DNA of 52,024 bases, taken from Candidatus Scalindua sp. (GTDB lineage: Bacteria; Planctomycetota; Brocadiia; Brocadiales; Scalinduaceae). Below are positions 6,963 through 15,585 of this stretch, one piece after another. Every line of letters begins with the position of its first letter. Within the stretch, counting starts at the first letter, position 1. The notes beneath the pieces are model-generated. The model searched no databases. It had not been told where the DNA came from and saw only the letters and a list, made by a program, of their open reading frames with translations. The position numbers were made by a program, and so were the translations under genes. The stretch is taken from assembly GCA_021776915.1 (NCBI GenBank), contig JAIQZU010000028.1:1-52024 (forward strand). The letters run 5' to 3'.

Positions 6963-8729
6963 TTAATTATCAATTCTTTTCATATTAACTGTATTATGTG
7001 TCAGGCCAAGAACAATGGATAATAAAAGGGCATTTGCCGGAATATGCAGATTAAAATCAGTAAGACTGTGTGCAAGGATGGCAATTACACTACAAACTCC
7101 ACCCAGGGCAACACCTTTTGCATAATGATGCCTCCTCTCCCACCACCTCATCAATGTTTTCCAGAAAAACATTATAAAACCGCTCAAGACTATTACAAAC
7201 CCTGCCAGGCCGCTATCTGATACCAATTCCAGGTAATCATTGTGTGCATGATCATAGTACAACTGACTTTGCAAGGTCTTGTACCCCGGATAAATATATT
7301 GAAAGGTACCAATACCTGTTCCAAATACAGGAAAGTCTTTAGCCATGTTGATAGTGTTCTCATAAACCTCGTACCTTGTTGGCGAAGAAAGATCTGACAT
7401 TCTGTTTAAGATTGGATCAAGCCCCAGCCACATCAGGAATACGAAAGTGATGACTATGACTGACACTATTATCCTCCATCCCCTGCCCATAGCGCCCTTT
7501 AATCTGGTAAATCCAACGAGAGTACAGAAAGCAACAACAGCTACAGCAAAAGACATAATCCCGCCACGGGAGAGAGAGAGGAAAAGGGCTGATATCATAA
7601 TTACAATTACAAAGACTAATAATAGATTAGCAAAAAAGTGAGACTGAAACCTTGCTGCAATGGAGCGTCTACCTGTGTTCTTAAAAAATGCAACACTTGC
7701 AAATCTGGAAACCAGCAGACCTAACGCAACCGGTATCACCATACCCAAATAGCCCGCAAAATGATTACGGTTTACGTATGGCCCGAAATGTGTAGCATAA
7801 GAAGCATTCCTTACCCAGTATATGTCTTTAGTACCAGTAAGCTTTTGAAGGATGCCAAGAAGAGAAACACAAAAACCCACACTTATTATTAAGACGACAA
7901 TACGGTTGATTCTCATACCGGGCGTATTCGTTATAAGAAAAAACATACCGATGTAAGCAAGTATCTTGAAGAACTCAGTTTTAGTAGCATAAGGGTATAT
8001 GCTGATGGGACGACAGGTTTGGATTTCGGATTTCGGATTGCGGATTGCGGATACATCTAAGACACTGGTACGAATAGGTTGTGAGGTTTGGAGTTGGGAT
8101 GGTGGATTGTTGATTGTTGATTGCAGATTTCTGTTTTCGGATTGGAGATTTATGGTTGACGATTGATGATTTGAGTTTTCTAAGATTTGATCAGTTGAAT
8201 GTAGATTGTCGATTTCAGATTGCGGATTTCGGATTGCAGATTTCATATGAACAGACTTATCTGCCGGCCATCCGGGCCCAGATGGAATATGCTTCTCATT
8301 CCATGGGGCAAGTAATGTGAACTTATACAAATCATAAGTATTAGGACTAAGGGACTTGAGGATTCCTGACGGCAACGGGATTAGCTGGAAAACGACAAGA
8401 CCGATAAATAACACTATCGGGATATTCAAGGGGGTTTTCACAAGACTGGAACGATTGCAATCAGATTGCGGATTGCGGCCTGCCCTGGCCTGCCCAAGCG
8501 AAGACTTGGTCTTGGCCGGGGTGCGTTCCGCACTGCGGTCTGGGCCAGGGATTGCGGATTGCGGATTGAAAATAGTAATGATTTGTTTAAACGCCCAAAT
8601 CATTACTAAAAAACATATTGTGAGCTCCATTGTGGAATATGCCCATGGATGGACAGAACCAAAGGCGAGAGGCGTGAACACAATTAAAAGTATTACTCCA
8701 TATTCGATTATACGGTCAAAAACAATCAT
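6963..8729 (-). CDS. O-antigen ligase/polymerase-like membrane protein (Wzy/WaaL family) with repeat insertions
   Basis: This roughly 590-residue protein has many hydrophobic helices and the Wzy_C signature near its C-terminus (GTGIGTFQYIYPGY, then DHAHNDYLELVSDSGLAGF). It would polymerise or ligate lipid-linked sugar repeat units at the periplasmic face of the inner membrane. Two soluble stretches are low-complexity insertions encoded by tandem GGATTGCGGATTTCGG-like DNA: residues about 57-97 (8445-8567) and 163-243 (8007-8249), rich in NPQS, NLQS and NPKSE. They lie in loops between membrane segments and keep the frame open. Start: the ATG at 8729 fits a membrane start; an ATG at 8735 is also in frame. 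Confidence 0.83.
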   Translation of the reverse strand: MIVFDRIIEYGVILLIVFTPLAFGSVHPWAYSTMELTICFLVMIWAFKQIITIFNPQSAIPGPDRSAERTPAKTKSSLGQARAGRNPQSDCNRSSLVKTPLNIPIVLFIGLVVFQLIPLPSGILKSLSPNTYDLYKFTLLAPWNEKHIPSGPGWPADKSVHMKSAIRNPQSEIDNLHSTDQILENSNHQSSTINLQSENRNLQSTINNPPSQLQTSQPIRTSVLDVSAIRNPKSEIQTCRPISIYPYATKTEFFKILAYIGMFFLITNTPGMRINRIVVLIISVGFCVSLLGILQKLTGTKDIYWVRNASYATHFGPYVNRNHFAGYLGMVIPVALGLLVSRFASVAFFKNTGRRSIAARFQSHFFANLLLVFVIVIMISALFLSLSRGGIMSFAVAVVAFCTLVGFTRLKGAMGRGWRIIVSVIVITFVFLMWLGLDPILNRMSDLSSPTRYEVYENTINMAKDFPVFGTGIGTFQYIYPGYKTLQSQLYYDHAHNDYLELVSDSGLAGFVIVLSGFIMFFWKTLMRWWERRHHYAKGVALGGVCSVIAILAHSLTDFNLHIPANALLLSIVLGLTHNTVNMKRIDN

Positions 8730-8784
8730 GGTCATTTAACCCGCCAAGGCGGGTTGTCAAAGTTTCACCCCAAAAACTAAAAGC

Positions 8785-8830
8785 AACCACAGATTTCACT
8801 GATTTCTCAGATTTTTTGTCTGTGAAATCT
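8785..8830 (+). repeat. Left inverted repeat of the GxxExxY cassette
   Basis: This stretch starts AACCACAGATTTCACTGATT and ends CTGTGAAATCT. Its imperfect reverse complement lies at 9266-9319, on the other side of the GxxExxY gene. Together they look like terminal inverted repeats of a small mobile cassette. Confidence 0.65.
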
Positions 8831-8884
8831 ATAAATTTAAAATATTGCTTGTAGCGTTATAGAGTCGGTTATATATTCCATCGA

Positions 8885-9250
8885 CTAGTTAATAAACCTC
8901 TTAAAACGCAATGATTGCTCTCCGAAATTAATCAGCAAACCTATTTTGTGCCTGCTTATTTTGAGGCTGTTTATGATTTGAGCCTCATCCTCTTTAGTGA
9001 AACACTTTTCAGCTTTAATTTCCAAAACAATCTCTTTAAATAGGATAAAATCAGGAATATAATACTTCTTTAATTTTCTCTCTTTGTAATAAATCGCAAG
9101 TTGCGGTTTCGATACAAAAGGAATCTTTCGGCTTTCAAACTCTATTTCTAAACATTCATGATAAACCGCTTCAAGGTGACCTGGGCCTATTATGCTATGG
9201 ACTTCCATTGCCGCCCCTATTATTTTATGCGTTCTGAGATCTTTTTCCAT
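8885..9250 (-). CDS. GxxExxY protein, PD-(D/E)XK-like
   Basis: This 121-residue protein contains the family-defining GHLEAVY motif (G-x2-E-x2-Y) near residue 24 and a later YYIPDFILFKEIVLEIKAEK segment, which has the D...ExK layout of PD-(D/E)XK nucleases. GxxExxY proteins occur in many copies in some genomes; their function is unsettled. The gene sits between the polymerase and the TPR gene of the EPS locus but lies inside its own inverted repeats, so it is probably an inserted cassette rather than part of the pathway. There is no Shine-Dalgarno before the ATG at 9250. Confidence 0.85.
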   Translation of the reverse strand: MEKDLRTHKIIGAAMEVHSIIGPGHLEAVYHECLEIEFESRKIPFVSKPQLAIYYKERKLKKYYIPDFILFKEIVLEIKAEKCFTKEDEAQIINSLKISRHKIGLLINFGEQSLRFKRFIN

Positions 9251-9265
9251 GGAGGAATTATCTCA

Positions 9266-9319
9266 AGATTTCACAGATAAAAAATATAATAATCAGTGTA
9301 ATCTGCGAAATCTGTGGTT
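9266..9319 (-). repeat. Right inverted repeat of the GxxExxY cassette
   Basis: Read on the minus strand this begins AACCACAGATTTCGCAGATT and ends ATCTGTGAAATCT, matching the repeat at 8785-8830 with a few mismatches and a small insertion. The two face each other around the GxxExxY gene. Confidence 0.65.
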
Positions 9320-9373
9320 CCCTGACTGCCGTCAGGCAGGCATGCTTTTCATTAATCAATTTGTGAAGCTAAT

Positions 9374-10573
9374 TTATTTTATCATAAATTCGGCGTCTTT
9401 ATACTTCTCCCTGATCGCCTCGCCTAATAAATCAGCAGCTTCTTTGTGGTTGGGATTCAGGCTGAGCGCCGACTCATATTCGTAAAATGCCAGCTCGCTC
9501 TTTCCTGCTGATTTATATAATTTGGCCAGGTTCAAATGGGCGTCTATGTGTTTAGGATTTAATTCAACTGCTCTTTTAAGATTCACTATAGCTTCTTCAT
9601 TTTTCCCGAGCCTTGTGTAAGTTTCCCCTAACCAATAAAATGCCATGTAGTCTTTTTGATTATGTTTTATAACGTCCATCAAAAGTTTTCTTATTTTATT
9701 ACTATTTCCCTGAAAGTACTCACCTCCCTCCTTAATGATGGAGCCTAAAACAGCAGTGGCAGCAGTATAATCCTCTTTGATAAAATAACAATTTACCAGC
9801 ATAATCTTATTATTGGCAATCTTATAATTGCCAATCGCTCCATCAACGTCACATTTCATCAGACTAAGTTCAGCTAAACTATCGTGCGCCCTCTCCCTAT
9901 TGCGTACCCTCTGGTTCCTGTAGATTCCAAGCGACAACGCCTTATCCCACTCCACTTGAGCCTTCTCAAGAAATGCAGTAATACTTACGCCATTGATAAA
10001 CCGGTTATCATAAGACTCTAGAATCTCAGCTTTTCTTTGTTCGTTTTTGTAAATACCGGCAAACGGACTCATATCATTAAAATTAATTTCTTTCTTTACC
10101 TGGTTTACACACCACATTGCGTACTGTCTGTGAACGTAAACATCTGTCATTTCAAGGCTAATCGCTTTCTCAAAATATTCTATTGCCTCATTCGTTTCTC
10201 CACTATAGCCTATATACCATGCATACTGCGCATAATTGCCGCCGTCAGTCGGCTTACGCATCAATGCTTCCTGAAAAGACGCCTTTGCCAGCTCGTATGA
10301 TTTATTTCTATCTTCCTTACTACTTGCCATTGACTCTTCACCAATATAAGACCTTCCAAGTTCAAAGAGAGTATCAGCGTTTAAAGGAGAATATTCCAGA
10401 GACTTTTTCAAATAATGAATTTGCTGCTTAACATCTTTACTATCCTTCCTCAGGACTCTTCTATATTCGGAATAGTATTCTTTAGCGGTATGTTCATTAA
10501 TGATAGATATGAACAAAAGGACTGCGGTAATCAGAATTGATAAACAAACCAGGAGTTTGGGGATCTTTTTCAT
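9374..10573 (-). CDS. Membrane-anchored TPR protein of the EPS locus
   Basis: One N-terminal transmembrane segment (KLLVCLSILITAVLLFISI) is followed by a mostly helical 399-residue protein with several tetratricopeptide repeats. The clearest are ADTLFELGRSYIG, YAQYAWYIGYSGETNEAIEYFEKAI, FYWLGETYTRLGKNEEAIVNLKRAVELNPKHIDAHLN (about residues 318-354) and AFYEYESALSLNPNHKEA. TPR proteins with a membrane anchor are common partners of Wzy-type polymerases in exopolysaccharide clusters, where they scaffold assembly. Its position between the polymerase and Wzc supports that role. Confidence 0.8.
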   Translation of the reverse strand: MKKIPKLLVCLSILITAVLLFISIINEHTAKEYYSEYRRVLRKDSKDVKQQIHYLKKSLEYSPLNADTLFELGRSYIGEESMASSKEDRNKSYELAKASFQEALMRKPTDGGNYAQYAWYIGYSGETNEAIEYFEKAISLEMTDVYVHRQYAMWCVNQVKKEINFNDMSPFAGIYKNEQRKAEILESYDNRFINGVSITAFLEKAQVEWDKALSLGIYRNQRVRNRERAHDSLAELSLMKCDVDGAIGNYKIANNKIMLVNCYFIKEDYTAATAVLGSIIKEGGEYFQGNSNKIRKLLMDVIKHNQKDYMAFYWLGETYTRLGKNEEAIVNLKRAVELNPKHIDAHLNLAKLYKSAGKSELAFYEYESALSLNPNHKEAADLLGEAIREKYKDAEFMIK

Positions 10574-10791
10574 AAGGCTGATGGGTCATAGCTCATGGCT
10601 CATGGTTGATGGTTGATAGTTCATGATCATTTTGCAATTGTTTTCTTTATTGAATTTATAAGACTTGAAAGCTGCTTACCGATTGTATCTCCTGCTATTC
10701 GTAAGTCATCAAGGTTTGAACCGGAAATCCATTTCTTTTTATAAAATATCGTTAGAACAAAACACCTCCACCAACAATGAGCCATCAGCTA

Positions 10792-13023
10792 TCAACCGTC
10801 AGCCATCTTCCTTTTCCTGTTTTTCTTTGAAGCTTCTTCATCACCGTAAACATATCCATACTTGTAATAACGGGAGTAGTAGTGATAATAACTTCCCCTG
10901 GAAACATCCACACTATTCATGACAACGCCCAACATCTCACTCTTTTTACCACTTAATTGCAAAATAGACCTCTTAACCATATCTTTCGTAACCTCACCCG
11001 ATTTAATTACATAAATTACCCCGTTCACTATATTCGATAAAACAACGGCATCAGTAACTGTTATAGCAGGAGGGGTGTCAAAAATAACAGTATCAAACCG
11101 CTCCTTTACACTCTTACAAAATAATTCCATACCGTGAGATCCTAACATTTCCGAAGGGTTTGGAGGAATAAGGCCGCATGTAACAATGCTGAGGTTAGAC
11201 ACGATTGTAGGCTTAATAATAGACTCTAAATCGCTTTCTCCAATAAAGTGATTACTTAAACCCGGCAGTGTGTCAACATCAAAAACTTTATGCACTCTGG
11301 GCTTACGAAAGTCCGCATCTACCAGCAACGTTTTCTTGCCGGTCTTTGCAATCATGATTGCAAGGTTTGATGCGACGAATGTTTTACCCTCACCCGGCTG
11401 AGTACTCGTGACCAGCAATAATTTCTTGGGATTATCGGTGGATGATAACATTATGCTTGTTCTTACATTTCTCATAGCCTCTGCAAATGTCGACTTTGGC
11501 ATTTCATGAGCAAGGATATCAAGGGAAACCGGCTTCTCGCTCCTCGGAATTTTCACCTTTTCAAGTACTCCTAAAAGTGTGGTTTTCAGATATCTTTCTA
11601 CATCCTCAGGACTCTTTACGGTATTGTCGATATATTCAAGGAAAAACGCTAAACCAACGCCCAGAGCCAACCCCACCACTGCCGCAAGAAGGATATTCAA
11701 CCTTTTCTTAGGCTTGATGGGAACAATTGGGGTCTCGGCAGGATCAACAATTCTTATGTTGCTTGTCTTCAGCTCACCCGTAATATCAGTTTCTTTCATC
11801 CTCTTCAGCAGTATGTCATACATAGCCCTTTCGCCTTCTGCTTCTCGTTGTAACGTACCGTAGGCAATGGCCTTTCTATTGAGATCAAGGGCCACTCTCT
11901 TCTGTTCCTCCAGGGCATCAGAAAGGCTTTTTTCTCTTGATTGCGCCACTTTATAATCCGTCTCAATACTTCTTATAATCTTGTTTACCTCAGAGTTTAT
12001 CCTGCTTTCCAACTCCTTTGCCTCTGCCATCATTCTCATCATATTGGGATGTTTTTCTCCGTATTTATCAGACAACTTTGTAATCTCTGTGCGTAAACCT
12101 ACATGCCCCTTCTTTAACTGCTGAATAAGAGGGTTATTCATCACTTCGGGTATGGACTCAATCAATTCCGGATCGCCGGAATATTTCTTCGTCTGATTAT
12201 AGAGTGTTTCCAGACCTATTCTTTGTGTCCTGGCACTTGTCAAGGTTGAATTCAACTCTTCAAGTTTCTGGACAATGATATTCTGTCTGTCTTCCAGGGA
12301 AACAATTTTCTTTTTCTCTTTATATAACTGCAAGGCATTTTCCGCTTTCTCCACCCTCTCTTTTTTCTCAAAAAGCTGTTTCTGCAGCCATTCGACGGCA
12401 TCCTGTGATGCGGCAAACCTCATTTCGAGGTTCTTCTCTATATATTCTTTGGCGTGCCTGTTGGCTATTGTCTTTATAATGTCCGGATGAGCGCCCTCAA
12501 AACTTATGTTAACAAGACTACTGTTTATTATTGATTCAGCCTTTAACCTGGAAAGATAACCACTTACCAATCCAGAATCCTCATCAATCTTATCGGTTTT
12601 CAGAGATTTATTTTTAGAATCCTTTTTCTTAAGGAGAGAACTCAAAAGGCCGCTTATACTGAAACCCTTTGCTTTTTCGTCTGATTTGAACTCAGGGCTT
12701 TCTTTAAGGTTTAACGATTTAATAACCCTTCGAGCGAGGGATCTGCTCTCCATTATCTTAAGCTGCGTTTGAATAAATGTGCTCTCTAAACCGCCCGTCG
12801 ACATTACTTCCTCGAAAGAAACTACATTTGGATTTTCTTTATCAATGAGAATCTGCACCGAAGTCTTAAAAATGGGAGTTGCTTTAAAAGTTTTGATGGC
12901 CACAATGGTAACGGTGACCACCAGGAAAGCAATGATTATCCACTTTCGCCTGAGAACAACCTGCAGATAGTCTCTCAGGTGAATTTCTTCTTCCTGTTGT
13001 AGTGTGTCGCTTTCAGGTAACAT
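10792..13023 (-). CDS. Wzc-like polysaccharide co-polymerase / BY-kinase
   Basis: This 743-residue fusion has an N-terminal Wzz chain-length domain (membrane segment RRKWIIIAFLVVTVTIVAI), long coiled coils in the periplasm, a second membrane segment (LNILLAAVVGLALGVGLAFFL) and a cytoplasmic tyrosine kinase. The kinase shows Walker A (TQPGEGKTFVASN), Walker A' (LLVDADFRKP) and Walker B (VIFDTPPA). The C-terminus carries a tyrosine cluster (SYYHYYSRYYKYGYVYG), the autophosphorylation tail that controls polymer length. It lies 12 bases after wza, the classical Wza-Wzc order of Wzy-dependent capsule and EPS export. Confidence 0.93.
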   Translation of the reverse strand: MLPESDTLQQEEEIHLRDYLQVVLRRKWIIIAFLVVTVTIVAIKTFKATPIFKTSVQILIDKENPNVVSFEEVMSTGGLESTFIQTQLKIMESRSLARRVIKSLNLKESPEFKSDEKAKGFSISGLLSSLLKKKDSKNKSLKTDKIDEDSGLVSGYLSRLKAESIINSSLVNISFEGAHPDIIKTIANRHAKEYIEKNLEMRFAASQDAVEWLQKQLFEKKERVEKAENALQLYKEKKKIVSLEDRQNIIVQKLEELNSTLTSARTQRIGLETLYNQTKKYSGDPELIESIPEVMNNPLIQQLKKGHVGLRTEITKLSDKYGEKHPNMMRMMAEAKELESRINSEVNKIIRSIETDYKVAQSREKSLSDALEEQKRVALDLNRKAIAYGTLQREAEGERAMYDILLKRMKETDITGELKTSNIRIVDPAETPIVPIKPKKRLNILLAAVVGLALGVGLAFFLEYIDNTVKSPEDVERYLKTTLLGVLEKVKIPRSEKPVSLDILAHEMPKSTFAEAMRNVRTSIMLSSTDNPKKLLLVTSTQPGEGKTFVASNLAIMIAKTGKKTLLVDADFRKPRVHKVFDVDTLPGLSNHFIGESDLESIIKPTIVSNLSIVTCGLIPPNPSEMLGSHGMELFCKSVKERFDTVIFDTPPAITVTDAVVLSNIVNGVIYVIKSGEVTKDMVKRSILQLSGKKSEMLGVVMNSVDVSRGSYYHYYSRYYKYGYVYGDEEASKKNRKRKMADG

Positions 13024-13035
13024 AATTATCTCTAT

Positions 13036-13749
13036 TTAAAAATACGTTTCGGGCACAACAATAGTGTCTCCCGGCAACAGTATAATATCCAGACTCCTGT
13101 CACCCTTTTTAACCTTATTCAGATTGACTTTTATGGTCTGCTCCATTCCGTCTTCCAGTCTTATGACCTTAGTCCTGTTAGGGGCGGCAATATCTGTAAA
13201 TCCACCCGCCTTGGTGACTGCCTCAAGTACAGTCAGATATTTGCCGATCATTGGTATTGCACCCGGACTTTTTACTTCCCCAAGAACAAATACCTCTTTT
13301 TCCTGATACTGTCCCATTAGTTCAATATCAAGCCTTACGGCAACTTTTGGATTCCTTAAATAACCATCTCGCAGACGCGTCTCCAGTAACTTTTCCACCT
13401 CCTGAGTCGTTAGTCCATTTACGTCTATGTTTCCGATAAGGGGATAAGAGAGTACACCCTCGTCGGATACTCTAATTGTCATACTCAGGTCGGGTTCTTC
13501 AAACACTACAATATCCAGAACATCATTGCTGTCAACCAGATACCTCTCTCTCCTTGAATAATCAGCCTGTTGTCTTGGAATTCCTCTAGCCTGTGTGCTC
13601 TCTTGGATACCTACATCAGTAGACTCGGATTGTTCCCGATAGCTAACCCTGGTATCATCCCTGATATGTTGCGAAAAATATTGAGAACACCCTGTTATAA
13701 GTAGAATTAATATGTAAAATGAGAAATGAGAAAGTTGATTTTTTAGCAT
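13036..13749 (-). CDS. Wza-like outer-membrane polysaccharide export lipoprotein
   Basis: This 237-residue protein has a lipoprotein signal peptide with lipobox LITGC (cysteine at about residue 21). A poly_export domain follows (YLVDSNDVLDIVVFEEPDLS to YPLIGNIDVNGLT), then an SLBB domain (VFVLGEVKSPGAIPMIGKYLTVLEAVTKAGGF). These build the periplasmic and outer-membrane channel that works with Wzc. It is shorter than E. coli Wza, lacking extra SLBB repeats, as is common outside enterobacteria. It is the first of a wza-wzc pair on the minus strand and faces away from the broken amidohydrolase at 13908. Confidence 0.92.
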   Translation of the reverse strand: MLKNQLSHFSFYILILLITGCSQYFSQHIRDDTRVSYREQSESTDVGIQESTQARGIPRQQADYSRRERYLVDSNDVLDIVVFEEPDLSMTIRVSDEGVLSYPLIGNIDVNGLTTQEVEKLLETRLRDGYLRNPKVAVRLDIELMGQYQEKEVFVLGEVKSPGAIPMIGKYLTVLEAVTKAGGFTDIAAPNRTKVIRLEDGMEQTIKVNLNKVKKGDRSLDIILLPGDTIVVPETYF

Positions 13750-13907
13750 GATGATATTTAGATAAGCCTACGGCACTTTCACAAAAACCTTGAAATTTTT
13801 AAACATATAGAAAAGTATACAAAAAGGTTTTAATATTGTAAATATCAAAAGCAAAAGGAAGGGATTGTAATTATTCACCGCAAAGAGCGCAAGTGAGATC
13901 AATAGTG

Positions 13908-15039
13908 ATGAAAAAAGAATATAGCATATTATCAATACTTTCCTCAGTAATGACAGCCCTGGTTATTTGTGTTGCATTCCGGAATATGCCTGCTGTTCTC
14001 GCTTCTGCCGAGCCGGATGATATCCGTAAACATCGTATTATTGATTACCACGAACACATACAGTCTATCAAACAGGCCGAGAAGACTATTGCGGTAATGG
14101 ATCGTATTGGAATAGAAAAGATGGTACTGGTAGGAAGTCCATGGTTTACGATTACGATGAACGAAAAGTATGGTTTCACCCGCTATGACTGGAACAACAA
14201 TCAACTATTGGAAATCGCGGAAAAATATAAAGGCCGTTTCGAGGCATGGCCGACAATCAATCCACTTGATAATGACAAGCTTGACAAGTTAAAGGACTAT
14301 ATTAAAAGAGGAGCTACCGGCCTGAAGCTTTACACGGGGCACGGTTTCCCTTCTTCGCTGCAACCAGGCACATACTTGTTTCATACCATTGCCCTGGACG
14401 ACCAGACAATGCTTCCAATATATAAGTTTTGCGAGGATAATTTTGTCTCGATATGTTTCCACGTCAATCCTGGCCCAACAAAGCCAGGGTTTGCACAGGA
14501 ACTGGTAGCCGTACTTGATGCCTTTCCTGATATGAAAGTAAACGTTCCACACTTTATCCTCTCGTCTATCATGACATCACGCCTGATGACATTCCTGGAA
14601 ACATATCCCAATCTTTGGACTGATATCAGTTTTGGTTTTGAAGATTATCAGGTTGCCGGGCTTAAACGCTTTTCTAAAAACGTGAGCAAATATCAGGATT
14701 ATGTTTGCTACCGACAATGTAATCACTTCAGCCAAGTTCAAAACAGAGGAGTGGCTTTCCGTGCATATGCAATGCTATGTCGACATGCTGACTTTAGATG
14801 AGTATACCTGTTCTTTTGTAAAGGACAGACAAGGTAAAGACATGAAACTCAAGGGACTCAAGCTTTCAGAAGTGATCCTTGAGAAGGTCTTATATAAAAA
14901 CTACGAAGATTTTACTTCTCGAAAACCCGTAGGCACAGTCATTGAAAGAGAGATTGACTGGTCGAAAATGAATGTTAAGAAGCTTAACCGAAAACCCGGA
15001 CAGGCTTTCCCTCCTCCAGTATCGATGAAGGGGCAATGA
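13908..15039 (+). pseudogene. Secreted amidohydrolase (amidohydrolase_2 type) with a frameshift
   Basis: The first frame (to about 14700) encodes a signal-peptide-like start, a metal-binding strand (IIDYHEH), GATGLKLYTGHGF, ICFHVNPG and VNVPHF, all typical of amidohydrolase_2 enzymes. The matching C-terminal part, MFATDNVITSAKFKTEEW with its catalytic Asp, continues in the next frame from 14701 to 15039. One missing base near 14695-14701 accounts for the shift. The ATG at 13908 is preferred over an upstream GTG. It is the only plus-strand gene inside the EPS locus. Natural inactivation and assembly error cannot be told apart here. Confidence 0.75.
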
Positions 15040-15585
15040 TACGTTTTTAAGAGTAGTATAGCCTTTTAAGCCTTTAGTATTTTGTTTTAACGCAGAGGAC
15101 GCAGAAGGGTATAAAGGCAGATGTATAATACGAAGGACGTTATACATTATGCATTCCTGCTGTTTCAATCTTGCAAAGCAGAGCTTAGCTCTGCAGGTTC
15201 AAGTCAGGTCGCTATCACGACAAAATTCCTCGACTTCGCTCGGAATGACGTCACACTGAGCGGAGTCGAAGTGTTATCATCATTGAAATTCCTATGCACG
15301 AACCTAAACGTTTCGGTTCAGGCTACAAGCCTGAACCAACATAAATCAGCTATGTAGGTTAAATATAGTATGGGTGGATGCATTCCTGAATTGTTGTAAT
15401 ACGACTATATTAGCCGTAAATATGGAGTGCATCATCCGTGATGATGCGTATTAAAGCAGTAACACGGTCACTGCATTCCATATTAACAACCCTGTACAAC
15501 AATTTGGGAATGTTCTCTTAAATGTTTGTTAACTACGAAAACAGTTGAATGGATGACATAACTGCTGATAATTATGGCGGGGATT
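15040..15585. repeat. Gene-free repeat-rich gap
   Basis: No real gene is seen in these 546 bases; the open frame across 15121-15357 is repeat sequence. Contents in order: a small palindrome (GCAGAGCT-T-AGCTCTGC) at about 15177-15193; copy A of the 44-base palindromic element at 15228-15271; a 10-bp perfect stem (GGTTCAGGCT-ACA) at 15315-15337; and a larger imperfect palindrome at 15419-15484 with AATATGGAGTGCA facing TGCATTCCATATT. Confidence 0.7.
15228..15271 (+). repeat. Palindromic element, copy A (intergenic)
   Basis: This is an inverted repeat with a 12-base loop containing GACGTCAC. The right arm CTGAGCGGAGTCGAAG is identical to that of the copy inside the mnmE paralogue at 46168-46211; the left arm has changes. 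Flanking bases also match (CTATCACGACAA before; GTGTTATCA-CATTGAAATTCC after), so the mobile unit is about 90-100 bases. Confidence 0.85.

Noticed and set aside
10627-10770. Minus-strand open stretch ending KQLSSLINSIKKTIAK before a TGA, between the TPR and wzc genes
   Set aside because: It looks protein-like for about 40 residues but has no start codon or recognisable family; it could be a gene remnant, but support is too thin to list.
15121-15357. 78-codon open frame on the plus strand
   Set aside because: It consists largely of the palindromic repeat and flanking hairpins; there is no ribosome binding site or independent family match.
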